In this document: positions 17,179 to 25,480 of the stretch, in pieces
Position numbering within the stretch: the stretch's first letter is position 1
Layout: each line of letters begins with the position of its first letter
Assembly: GCF_040549045.1 (NCBI RefSeq)
Contig: NZ_JBEWTB010000002.1
Span: forward strand, 527,501 to 591,500
From: Endozoicomonas sp. NE40
GTDB lineage: Bacteria; Pseudomonadota; Gammaproteobacteria; Pseudomonadales; Endozoicomonadaceae
DNA length: 64,000 nt
Direction of reading: 5' to 3'
The notes under the pieces: generated by a model
Seen by the model: only the letters and a program-made list of their open reading frames with translations
Told to the model about the DNA's origin: nothing
The model's database searches: none
Translations under genes and position numbers: made by a program

Positions 17179-18609
17179 ATGGATAAATCGTTACATGGAA
17201 TCTGCCCTCAGGATTACGGGACAATGACCGTCAAAGACCACCCTATTCCAGATCTGACAAACCATTCGCTGTATACCGAACTGCGCCTTCAGGAAAACTC
17301 CCGACAAACGTTGCAACTGATGAACGGCGATGTCACCAGCAACTCTGTCGAAACAGTCAGCGGCGTATCAGCCAGAGTATGTGACCAGGGACAGTGGGGG
17401 TTTGCTTCACTGCCAGAAATCAACGATCACTCAATCAGGCAGGTGTTGCAGGAAGCTGGCAATAATGCCGCCTTTCTGGCAGGTCAGCAGGGGAGCCAGA
17501 GCGCCCGCTTACCAGACGACTCATTCTCTGTCAGCAAAGATTTTTCCAGTCAGCAGCCAGCCGCCACGCAGGAACAGAAGCTGGCTTTTCTAAAAGCGAT
17601 TGACCGTTATGTTCAGGACAACTGTCCAAGTCTTGAAAGCCGTATTATCCGCCTGCATCTGGAAACCATCAGCAAACGGGTTCACACCAGTACAGGGTCG
17701 CAGGGCTTTACCCGTATTCCCAGAACCATCCTGACGGTCTGTCTGGTGGCCAGTAATGACCAGCAGGAGCCGGTAGAGTTGCTGCATATTGTCAGTGATC
17801 GTGGAGAGTATCAGGATGTTCTTACTGAACCATCCAGCCTGTACGCTGACATTGACAAGCTGTATCAGCAGCTTCTGGATAAAAAAGAGGCCGTTCCCGC
17901 CAGCGCCGGATATAAAGAAGTCATTCTGGATTCGGAACTGTCCGGACTGCTGGCTCACGAGGCGGTTGGTCATCCTGTCGAAGCCGATCTGGTTCTGGCC
18001 GGATCGGTGGCAGCGGAACTGCAGGGAGAAATGGTGGCCAGCCCTATTGTCAGCATGGTGGACTTTGCCCACTCCTGCAACGGCGAAACTCTGCCGGTAC
18101 CGGTTTTTATTGATGATGAAGGCAGTAAAGCGGAAGATGCGGTACTGATTGACCAGGGCAGGCTGACAGGCTTTATGCACAATCGCTACAGTGCTGCACA
18201 GCTTGAACAACCATCGTCGGGCAACGCCCGGGCCTTCAAGTACTTTGATGAACCGCTGATTCGTATGCGCAACACGGCTATTTTACCCGGCCACGATAAG
18301 CTGGAAGCAATGATCGCCTCAATTGACGACGGTTACTACCTGATAAAAAGCAACAACGGCGAGGCAGACGCTACTGCCGAGTTTATGTTTGGTATCACCC
18401 TTGGCTACGAAATCAAAAACGGTAAACTGGGGCGCGCCATTCAGGATACCACCATTTCCGGCATGGCGTTCGACGTCTTAAAAACCGTCACTATGGTGTC
18501 CGATGACCTGCACTGGGAATGCTCTGGCTATTGTGGCAAAAAACAGGACATTCCTGTCGCCTGCGGTGGTCCGGCGATTAAGTGCAAAGTCCATATTGGC
18601 GGAGAATAA
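17179..18609 (+). CDS. TldD-like metalloprotease subunit
   Basis: A 476-aa TldD/PmbA-superfamily protein. HEAVGH (260-265) gives the HExxxH zinc motif of the catalytic TldD subunit. The C-terminal GYCGKKQDIPVACGGP carries the cysteine conserved in the family, and SGNARAFKYFDEP matches the central domain. TldD pairs with TldE as a heterodimeric protease for small unfolded peptides (microcin B17 leader, CcdA). The partner lies 46 bp downstream. The N-terminus diverges from canonical E. coli TldD, so this may be a paralogous pair. The start at 17179 overlaps a TATAAT-like sequence and has no SD. The ATG at 17224 (after AGGA/GGGA) is a reasonable alternative. Confidence 0.88.
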   Translation: MDKSLHGICPQDYGTMTVKDHPIPDLTNHSLYTELRLQENSRQTLQLMNGDVTSNSVETVSGVSARVCDQGQWGFASLPEINDHSIRQVLQEAGNNAAFLAGQQGSQSARLPDDSFSVSKDFSSQQPAATQEQKLAFLKAIDRYVQDNCPSLESRIIRLHLETISKRVHTSTGSQGFTRIPRTILTVCLVASNDQQEPVELLHIVSDRGEYQDVLTEPSSLYADIDKLYQQLLDKKEAVPASAGYKEVILDSELSGLLAHEAVGHPVEADLVLAGSVAAELQGEMVASPIVSMVDFAHSCNGETLPVPVFIDDEGSKAEDAVLIDQGRLTGFMHNRYSAAQLEQPSSGNARAFKYFDEPLIRMRNTAILPGHDKLEAMIASIDDGYYLIKSNNGEADATAEFMFGITLGYEIKNGKLGRAIQDTTISGMAFDVLKTVTMVSDDLHWECSGYCGKKQDIPVACGGPAIKCKVHIGGE

Positions 18610-18655
18610 TCCGGATGACTGTTAACAACCTGTTGGCCTTATACCTGAGGTGCCC

Positions 18656-19024
18656 ATGAGTCAGCCTTCCAATCACCCGGACTACACTCAGGGCAGCACC
18701 CTGAACTATACGATGGAGCAACTGCGTCTGGCTGGCTTTGAGAAAACCCAGTGTTCCCTGTCCAGCGACTACAGGCAGGAACTCAATGTTGAAAAAGGAG
18801 CCATAACTCTGCTGCGCAGCGGTAGCGACAGGGAACTGTACCTGAGTGGCATTATTGACCAGAAGAAAGCCTCACTGTCCATTAATGACCTGAGCCATGA
18901 CAGCATTGACTCAGCCGTTGCCGAACTCCTGCTGATGGCAAAAGGCTCTGAAGCAGACGACGCCTACACGATTGCACCGGCACAACCCACAGGCGTTTTT
19001 TTCCGCCGGTCCACAACAGGCTGA
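18656..19024 (+). CDS. TldE/PmbA-like protease subunit, N-terminal part (frameshifted)
   Basis: N-terminal ~115 residues of a TldE-like protein: an amphipathic region, then YRQELNVEKGAITLLRSGSDRELYLSGI as in the family's first beta-sheet. The frame terminates shortly after a T7 run at 18996-19002. The ATG at 18656 follows GAGG by 5 nt; a GTG two codons earlier is less likely. TldE is the non-catalytic half of the TldD/TldE heterodimer. The remainder continues in a different frame at 18972-19970. Confidence 0.82.
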   Translation: MSQPSNHPDYTQGSTLNYTMEQLRLAGFEKTQCSLSSDYRQELNVEKGAITLLRSGSDRELYLSGIIDQKKASLSINDLSHDSIDSAVAELLLMAKGSEADDAYTIAPAQPTGVFFRRSTTG

Positions 19025-19970
19025 CCTTGAAGCCATGTACGGCAGCCTTAAAACATTCCTGACGTACCTGAAGCAAAATCATCCCAGTATCGTTATGACC
19101 GAATGTTCACTGGATTACACCCGTATCCATTCCAGAATGGTTAACAGCAACGGCATCGACTTTACTGAAACCCGGGGCAACTATAATGGCTCTCTGATGT
19201 TTAACGCGAAAAACGACAATGACATCACCTCCCTGAACTATACCGGGTTCACAACCTTCACCCTCGACAAACCCTTCCACCAGTTTGGCTCCATTGAGCA
19301 ACTGCTGCGAAGTTCGGAAGCAGAGTTCCGGGCGCAACCCCTGCCAGCAAAGTTTACCGGCGACCTGATTATCACTCCGGATGCCATGGATGATTTCATT
19401 GGTTTTCTGGTGGGTTCTGTGACAGATGCCCCCCTGATTGCCAATAGTTCGTTGTATAAAGACAAACTGCACGAAGCGGTGACAAGCCCCTGCCTGACCC
19501 TTAAAAGCCTGCCTCTGGACAGTACCATGCCCAATGGTTATCCATTCACCAGCGACGGTTTTAAAGCCGAAAACCTGACCCTGTTGAGTAACGGTGTGCT
19601 GGAAAGTTTTCTGTTGACGGATTACGGCGCCCGAAAAACCGGTCTGAAAAAAGCCGTTAACGAAGGTGGTTGTATGGTGCTCGAGCCCGGTGAACAGACA
19701 CTGGCCGATATCATTTCCAGTACTCAGGAAGGTGTCATTCTGGGTCGTCTGTCAGGCGGCGCACCTGCTGACAAAGGGGATTTTTCAGGCGTTGCCAAAA
19801 ACAGCTACTACATCAAAGACGGACAAATACAGTTTCCACTGACTGAAACCATGATATCAGGCAACATGGCCACCATTCTCAGGAATATTGTGGCAGTATC
19901 AAAAGACGTGGTGGATTTTGGCGACAGCCGCTATCCATGGCTCAGGTCGGCAAAGGTCAATTTTTCCTGA
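18972..19970 (+). CDS. TldE/PmbA-like protease subunit, C-terminal part (frameshifted)
   Basis: Continues the TldE-like protein from PQAFFSAGPQQADLEAMY. It contains the segments ECSLDYTRIHSRMVNSNG, DNGVLESFLLTDYGARKTG-type (here SNGVLESFLLTDYGARK) and GRLSGGAPADKGDFSGVAKN, all characteristic of PmbA/TldE C-terminal domains. There is no HExxxH, as expected for TldE. The TTG at 18972 is only the frame's first start-like codon, and true translation would come from 18656. Removing one T from T7 at 18996-19002, or one C from CCC just before it, restores a single ~437-aa protein of normal family length. Confidence 0.82.
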   Translation: MHRHNPQAFFSAGPQQADLEAMYGSLKTFLTYLKQNHPSIVMTECSLDYTRIHSRMVNSNGIDFTETRGNYNGSLMFNAKNDNDITSLNYTGFTTFTLDKPFHQFGSIEQLLRSSEAEFRAQPLPAKFTGDLIITPDAMDDFIGFLVGSVTDAPLIANSSLYKDKLHEAVTSPCLTLKSLPLDSTMPNGYPFTSDGFKAENLTLLSNGVLESFLLTDYGARKTGLKKAVNEGGCMVLEPGEQTLADIISSTQEGVILGRLSGGAPADKGDFSGVAKNSYYIKDGQIQFPLTETMISGNMATILRNIVAVSKDVVDFGDSRYPWLRSAKVNFS

Positions 19971-20026
19971 CCCTGACCAGACCGGGGGATAAAGGATATC
20001 CCCCGACGATCAACCACTGAGCTTTA

Positions 20027-20356
20027 TTAGCCGCAGCACTTCTTGAATTTTTTACCACTGCCACAGAGGCATGGGTCATTACGGCCAGGTGTTTTTTCAA
20101 CAACTGTGGTTTTAGGAGTGTTCATTAAAACATCCAGATCGACGAGGTTCTCTTCCTTCTCTTCGTTCAGTTCAATATCCACAAACCAGCCATTTTCGCT
20201 AAAAACAGCCTCAATTTCCTTAAAACGCTCTTCAGTCTGAACCACTACACAGGCCGGGTTCTTTTCCGTACCCAGTTTGGCGGCTTTCTTGCGCTCAAAA
20301 CCACGATTGAACTTGTCAGCCTGATTCATCAGTCGGTTGCCATCGGTATAAAGCAT
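20027..20356 (-). CDS. SEC-C metal-binding motif protein (PBPRA1643-like)
   Basis: A 109-aa protein ending in the SEC-C zinc motif GRNDPCLCGSGKKFKKCCG (C-x-C-x8-CC), the same motif that ends SecA. The upstream domain (DKFNRGFERKKAAKLGTEKNPACVVVQTEER) matches the small PBPRA1643-type family of marine gammaproteobacteria, whose function is unknown. The ATG at 20356 may be followed by the true start at the second methionine (about 20329). Single gene. Confidence 0.85.
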   Translation of the reverse strand: MLYTDGNRLMNQADKFNRGFERKKAAKLGTEKNPACVVVQTEERFKEIEAVFSENGWFVDIELNEEKEENLVDLDVLMNTPKTTVVEKTPGRNDPCLCGSGKKFKKCCG

Positions 20357-20574
20357 GAATAACCACCATCTACATCAATTGAAAAAAACGTTATCAACAG
20401 AGACATCAGGCGCTGAAACAGCCAAACCCACATGTTTTCGTTGATCTGAACCGACCTAATTTACTTGATTTGCAGGCATTTAGCCAATAATACCAGAAAA
20501 ACCCTGACCCTCTGCCAGTGATTCAGTAACGGATGGAAAGATGCAACCTTTTGCACCAGACCATCCGCCATGCC

Positions 20575-23500
20575 TTAAGGCTTCACTGTACCCGGACAAG
20601 AGTCCGTATATTTCTGCCCATCTCTGTAGATGGTCAGATCAAAGTGGCGCAAACCCTGTTCAACTGGCTCAGGGCTACTTATATGAAGAAGGTTTTGATT
20701 GTAATGGGTCACTGAGTCGCTGCCTGGTGTTAGTGGCACTTTTTTTATCTCTTGCCACCCATCATCGTATGTATAAGTATTCATTGCTTCGTTGTCCGAT
20801 GTAATGCCAGGAGTGACTACTGTGCTGTCAGGATTATCAACGGGCATGTATTTAGTAATTTCGTCGCCTTGTACCCATACTGGCAGGGGGTGACTGTAAA
20901 AATTTTTACTGTTTTCAAGTTTCCAGGCTTGCATCATTAATACACATTCCGTGGACTCTGCACATAATTGATCTTTTTGTAATTTGTGCATAATGCATTC
21001 AGAAAACAGGTTATGTGGCTTATCATTTTTTTCGAAGACCAGCTGGTAGCTTTCTTTATAGAAATGCTTTATTACTTCACCTTGAGTACCAGGGAGTATT
21101 ACTAAGCCAACTTCAGCCAGTGATTCGGTTATAATTGTTGAGTCGATCAGCTTCACCATTCCTGAACGGTCTTTACCATAAAAAGAATCGATTGCATCGA
21201 TATGTTTTTCTAACCGTTCAACGGAAAGGTCTTTAAAATGAATTCGACCACTAAAACGAAAATACAGTTTTTCCTTGTTACCACCATGCTCTAGCTCCGG
21301 TCTGTAAACTGCTATCCACGGTGACTTCCTGATCCTTGAGTTTAGTAAAAATATCAGGAATTTCTTTTGGTTATTATCTGAAACTTTTTTACAGAGATGA
21401 AATAGATTAGAGTAGTCCGCGTCTATTTCATGGCACTCCTTTACTCGAACATCGTTGTCTTCATACCATTTAATCATGCGGTTAGAGGTTGGAGGTAATA
21501 ATTCATTCTTATCAAGAATGACCGGATGTATTGAATGAGCATTATCCATGTCTGCTATTTGAAATACGGCTGTTTTATGCCATGGAAGCACCCAGAGCGA
21601 TTGGGTCTCGTTATCATAGGCCGATATGCCGCTTATTTGGGGAATAACGCTGTATTTTTCGCCCTTTAAAGACAACACCGGAGCAGGCGGTTCAACCCGG
21701 GGGGTTTCTAATAAGTTCCGGAGGTATCCCTGCCATGGATTATTGAAATAGAGGTCTAATTCAGGTCGCCTTTCATTGGCTATGATCATAGGGACAATAC
21801 TATGCGTATTAAATTGAGAATTAAGAATACCAAGCGGGTAGCGGGTCTCAGTCCAGTCATATTGGTTTACAATGATTTTCCATACATTTTTTGACTGATT
21901 TTGTTTCCACATAGCTTCGCAGGATCGAATCTTCGTGGTTGAACACATAGTCAGGTAAAACTGTATAAAATCAAGATGCTCAGGATTTTGTGAGTCGCAT
22001 GACGTGTTGCTAAAATATCTGGCGCAGCGTTCTACAGCCCGATCAAAAAACTTTTTCTGTTGTTTAAAGCTTACATAGGATAAAGGTTCATAATAATTAG
22101 CGATCAGCATATTCTTTGATCCACTCTCTTTGTCGGTCGAGTAGTGAATAACACCCAAAGGCGCTTCCGTATCAGAGAGCAAAGCGGTTAAAAGATTGTG
22201 ATGCGGGTAGTTATTTTGATCATTCAGATAATAACTGCGTAGTTGTTTCAGCCTGCGGTACCGCTCGGCAGCTTCTTGTTCCGGGTCAGCATAAGGTGGA
22301 CTGTACACAAGGCTGCTAAGAAGAGTAGCGAGTAATTCATGATAAGCGGCCACAGAAACACCGAGTGTAAGGCCTAATCCTGATAATAGTAAGGGAGAGT
22401 TAGGGATTGGGTAATTAGGGGCAGCTTTTATAATAAGGGGTATATGTGCAGCTATCGACGCTAGCTTCACTCCAGTCCCAAATTGAGTTTGCCGCACGCT
22501 GTTTAGATAAGATATTGTGTCCTGCCTTACTCGCTGCGACCTGATTTTTTCCATATCATTTTGTTGATAAAGCCAATAACGATCACTCCCGGGTGCTGAA
22601 GAGGCCGAATTGATTACGGAAACATCCTGTGTTTTTGTTTCGGTGCCTGCCGGGTGTGACTCAATCATTTGCCGGTTATTAAACGCCAGAATCCGGCTCG
22701 GATCATCCTCTCCTGCTGCCTGTATACCATAGATCGCAGCCATGTTGAGTTCAATCATGGATGCTGTATCGTTGTACGCCTGAGCCAGCCTCCAGTCTCC
22801 TTCACGAGGATAATACAGAAGGTTAAATTGTTTTGGCAGATACTCGGGTGACCACATAAAGATTTGGCCAGAGTCTGCAAAAAAAGGTTTGTTCAGGGAC
22901 GGAAATGGAGCGTCAGCGCTTTGTCTGATTCTTGGTGCATAAGACAGTTTATCGAGGTGTGTGCATTGCTGGTTCAGAGAAAAATTAGGCACAAAAGTCA
23001 GGCTCGTCGGATGTCCCGTTAATTCATGACGTTGAGTATTATGCATGGAATGCATGTGCATGCCTTTTTGGTACCAGTCAAGGCCATTTTTACCAATTAT
23101 GTCTGCAACAGTTGTCACGCACTCTTTGTGCAATGCCTGCCCGGGCTTGCCTATAGGGATACCGCACAACATCAGCGTTTGAGCGATTGTCTCGATAACT
23201 GCCGGGTTTTCAGGATTCAGTAAGTTGGGAATCCTGTCAAAAAGATGGGTGATAGTTTTTGTCACCCGCCTGGAAAATTGTTTGTGACTGACCGGAAAAT
23301 TGGGACCGGAATGATCTAAAGGTTCAATGATCGCTTCCGGTGCCGGATTATAACCGATCATACCAAATCTCATAGACTTGCAGTTCTGCCATCCATGAAG
23401 AGGATCATCTATATAGCTTGTATGGGAATCTTTTTCATAAACGGCTGTGATGGGAAAATGGTGTTTTTCCCAATGACTTTGGGAGAACCGATCAATTAAT

Positions 23501-25143
23501 TGAGCTATTTGTTTTTGTTTTTTTACATATGGTTCTTCAATAGCTTTTTTAAAAAATCTGGCTTTTTCCAGAAGGTACAGACTGGTGATGTCAGATCGCT
23601 GGTTTGCTTTTTGAAGATTATTCTTCACATCCCAATAATAATAACCAGCCACACTAATAAGCCCACCAATAGCTGAGAAAACGACATAATGGAAAGTTGT
23701 AAGAAGGGGGGCAGCTGTCACCCTGCGGTTTCTGCCTAAACGACGGTTTGTTTGTTTTTTGCTTTTGTTATGTGCTGATAAAACAGGCTTCACAATGCCA
23801 CTGGCCCGATTGTATAAATAGCTTACAACCTTAGCTCCTTCGTGTCCTAAGTATTTTGTGGCACTCACCACACCGTTACCCAGAGACCGGGCAGCACTAA
23901 TTGCACTACTGACCCGATTGTATAAATAGCTTACAGCCTTAGTTCCTCCGTACCCTAAGTATTTTTTGACACTCACCACACCGTCCCCCAGAGACCTGGT
24001 AGTGCTGATTGCGCCATTGACCAGGCGTTTGGGTATATAGGCCATACCGTTGGCAATAGTCCCTGAAGTCAAAGCTATCTGTTGCCTGAGTTGTGAAAAA
24101 ATACCGGGTGCATTATTTTCATTGTCCTCCCCGCCGCATTGTGCAGCCACTGCCAAAAGTGCCGGTACTACCGGATTTTCAGTAGCAACAACGTCTTCTG
24201 GATCTATGGTTACCATTTCAGTTTCAGTGGCAGCTTGCACTGTTGCGGGAGGCTCTGCATCGGCTTGTATTGCTGATTCATCGGTTTGTGTTCCCGCCTC
24301 GGCGGTTTCTAAGGTGCCAATTTGAGTTTCTGCCTCGGTGGTATCTGAGGTACCGATATGTGTTTCTGCCTCGGTGGTATCTGAGGTACCGATTTGTGTT
24401 CCTGCCTCGGTGGTATCTGAGGTACCGACTTGTGTTCCTGCCTCGGTGGTATCTGAGGTACCGACTTGTGTTCCTGCCTCGGTGGTTTCTGAGGTACCGA
24501 TTTGTGTTCCTGCCTCGGTGGTTTCTGAAGTACCGATTTGTGTTCCTGCCTCGGCGGTTTCTGAAATACCGGTTTGAGTTCCTGACTCGCTGGTTTCTGA
24601 GGTGCCAATTTGAGTTTCTGCCTCGGCAGTTTCTATTGGTTCATGTAGCGTATTCTGTGGACCAAATCTTGGAACCATCATTTCCGTAAAGTGATTCAAC
24701 AGTAAATGCAGCAGATAATTGATGGTTTCTGGGTTAGGATAAACTGTTAATTGGGTTAATATCCCATTATATTCGGTAATAAATTGACCGTGTAATTCAT
24801 TTTCCATCCATTCCACAGTTTCGTGTGCTTCACTACTTGAATCTATAGTAACAACTTCATTATTTATAATGACCTGGTAAGGCCTAGGAGTAGCGTTGGG
24901 TAAAAACCTCTGGTATAGACGAATTTGAACCATGTTTGTGCCTTCTCTGGTTAAGCGCAGGCCTGAGTTTCCATTTACAATGAGTCCATATTGCTCCAGT
25001 TCAGCTATTGTTGATAATGTTACCTCCTTTGTTGGTGGTGCCGCATAACCATTACCCAACATAGTCATCATCAACAAAAAACCAGATAGCGTGTTAGACA
25101 GCATGCGCTTAATGTCATAATTCAATAAAACACAACACGTCAT
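20575..25143 (-). CDS. giant exported repeat protein, 1522 aa
   Basis: I do not recognise a family. The ATG has AGGAAGG 7 nt upstream. A hydrophobic signal (LSNTLSGFLLMMTMLGNGYA) ends at about residue 35. Residues ~170-290 are ten 12-residue repeats (ETTEAGTQIGTS type). Residues ~365-445 contain a duplicated ~39-aa unit (SLGDGVV...KYLGYGGTKAVSYLYNR, then SLGNGVV...KYLGHEGAKVVSYLYNR). A membrane segment lies near 485 (YVVFSAIGGLISVAGYYYW) and a hydrophobic pair near 890-945. The remaining ~1000 residues are a large globular region of mixed composition with scattered cysteines. Likely envelope-located or surface-exposed. Transcribed divergently from the lipoprotein at 25481. Confidence 0.75.
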   Translation of the reverse strand: MTCCVLLNYDIKRMLSNTLSGFLLMMTMLGNGYAAPPTKEVTLSTIAELEQYGLIVNGNSGLRLTREGTNMVQIRLYQRFLPNATPRPYQVIINNEVVTIDSSSEAHETVEWMENELHGQFITEYNGILTQLTVYPNPETINYLLHLLLNHFTEMMVPRFGPQNTLHEPIETAEAETQIGTSETSESGTQTGISETAEAGTQIGTSETTEAGTQIGTSETTEAGTQVGTSDTTEAGTQVGTSDTTEAGTQIGTSDTTEAETHIGTSDTTEAETQIGTLETAEAGTQTDESAIQADAEPPATVQAATETEMVTIDPEDVVATENPVVPALLAVAAQCGGEDNENNAPGIFSQLRQQIALTSGTIANGMAYIPKRLVNGAISTTRSLGDGVVSVKKYLGYGGTKAVSYLYNRVSSAISAARSLGNGVVSATKYLGHEGAKVVSYLYNRASGIVKPVLSAHNKSKKQTNRRLGRNRRVTAAPLLTTFHYVVFSAIGGLISVAGYYYWDVKNNLQKANQRSDITSLYLLEKARFFKKAIEEPYVKKQKQIAQLIDRFSQSHWEKHHFPITAVYEKDSHTSYIDDPLHGWQNCKSMRFGMIGYNPAPEAIIEPLDHSGPNFPVSHKQFSRRVTKTITHLFDRIPNLLNPENPAVIETIAQTLMLCGIPIGKPGQALHKECVTTVADIIGKNGLDWYQKGMHMHSMHNTQRHELTGHPTSLTFVPNFSLNQQCTHLDKLSYAPRIRQSADAPFPSLNKPFFADSGQIFMWSPEYLPKQFNLLYYPREGDWRLAQAYNDTASMIELNMAAIYGIQAAGEDDPSRILAFNNRQMIESHPAGTETKTQDVSVINSASSAPGSDRYWLYQQNDMEKIRSQRVRQDTISYLNSVRQTQFGTGVKLASIAAHIPLIIKAAPNYPIPNSPLLLSGLGLTLGVSVAAYHELLATLLSSLVYSPPYADPEQEAAERYRRLKQLRSYYLNDQNNYPHHNLLTALLSDTEAPLGVIHYSTDKESGSKNMLIANYYEPLSYVSFKQQKKFFDRAVERCARYFSNTSCDSQNPEHLDFIQFYLTMCSTTKIRSCEAMWKQNQSKNVWKIIVNQYDWTETRYPLGILNSQFNTHSIVPMIIANERRPELDLYFNNPWQGYLRNLLETPRVEPPAPVLSLKGEKYSVIPQISGISAYDNETQSLWVLPWHKTAVFQIADMDNAHSIHPVILDKNELLPPTSNRMIKWYEDNDVRVKECHEIDADYSNLFHLCKKVSDNNQKKFLIFLLNSRIRKSPWIAVYRPELEHGGNKEKLYFRFSGRIHFKDLSVERLEKHIDAIDSFYGKDRSGMVKLIDSTIITESLAEVGLVILPGTQGEVIKHFYKESYQLVFEKNDKPHNLFSECIMHKLQKDQLCAESTECVLMMQAWKLENSKNFYSHPLPVWVQGDEITKYMPVDNPDSTVVTPGITSDNEAMNTYTYDDGWQEIKKVPLTPGSDSVTHYNQNLLHISSPEPVEQGLRHFDLTIYRDGQKYTDSCPGTVKP
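24274..24633 (-). repeat. ten 36-bp tandem repeats inside the 1522-aa gene
   Basis: Ten direct units of 36 bp encode 12-residue Thr/Glu/Gly repeats. The central units are almost identical at DNA level (a GGTACCGATTTGTGTTCCTG core) and the outer units are diverged, the pattern expected from ongoing unequal exchange in the middle of the array. Confidence 0.93.
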
Positions 25144-25480
25144 TAAATGGCCTTCCTGTCGTTTGAATATTATGTGTACCCAAAGCGTGACTTTCTTCTA
25201 CCATTTCCAGCTTTGGAAAGCGTTTTAGCATAGACGCGATCATCAAACAACGAAGTGTCAATTAGACAAGATGTATGGATATTAAGTGTGAATCGTACCA
25301 ACTGGATAATTGGCAAGTTTTAAATCAACACCCTGCACCTTGCCACCAATGACAAAGACTGCCCGCTGGCAGCTAAAAAGAAAGCAACAGTTGAACTACG
25401 TATAAGCTGGTCTATCTTTATCTCTTTTATTTTGTGCTTTTAAAGGCTTCCGGGTCGCCATGATGTTACAGGTGGGATGA
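25144..25480. other. divergent intergenic region
   Basis: These 337 bp separate two divergent starts (25143 and 25481) and must carry both promoters. I see no convincing paired -35/-10, repeat or RNA gene. Confidence 0.5.

Noticed and set aside
17175..17180. TATAAT directly at the tldD-like start as a -10 element
   Set aside because: The best -35 candidate is only 13 bp away, and the hexamer overlaps the proposed ATG; used only to note start uncertainty.
24274..24633. 36-bp direct repeats as a possible CRISPR array
   Set aside because: Units are contiguous with no unique spacers, and they are in frame inside a long coding sequence.
24243..24689. Arg/Tyr/Leu-rich and Val/Ser-rich frames opposite the 36-bp repeats
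   Set aside because: Antisense reading of a tandem repeat; open only because the repeat has no stop in those frames.
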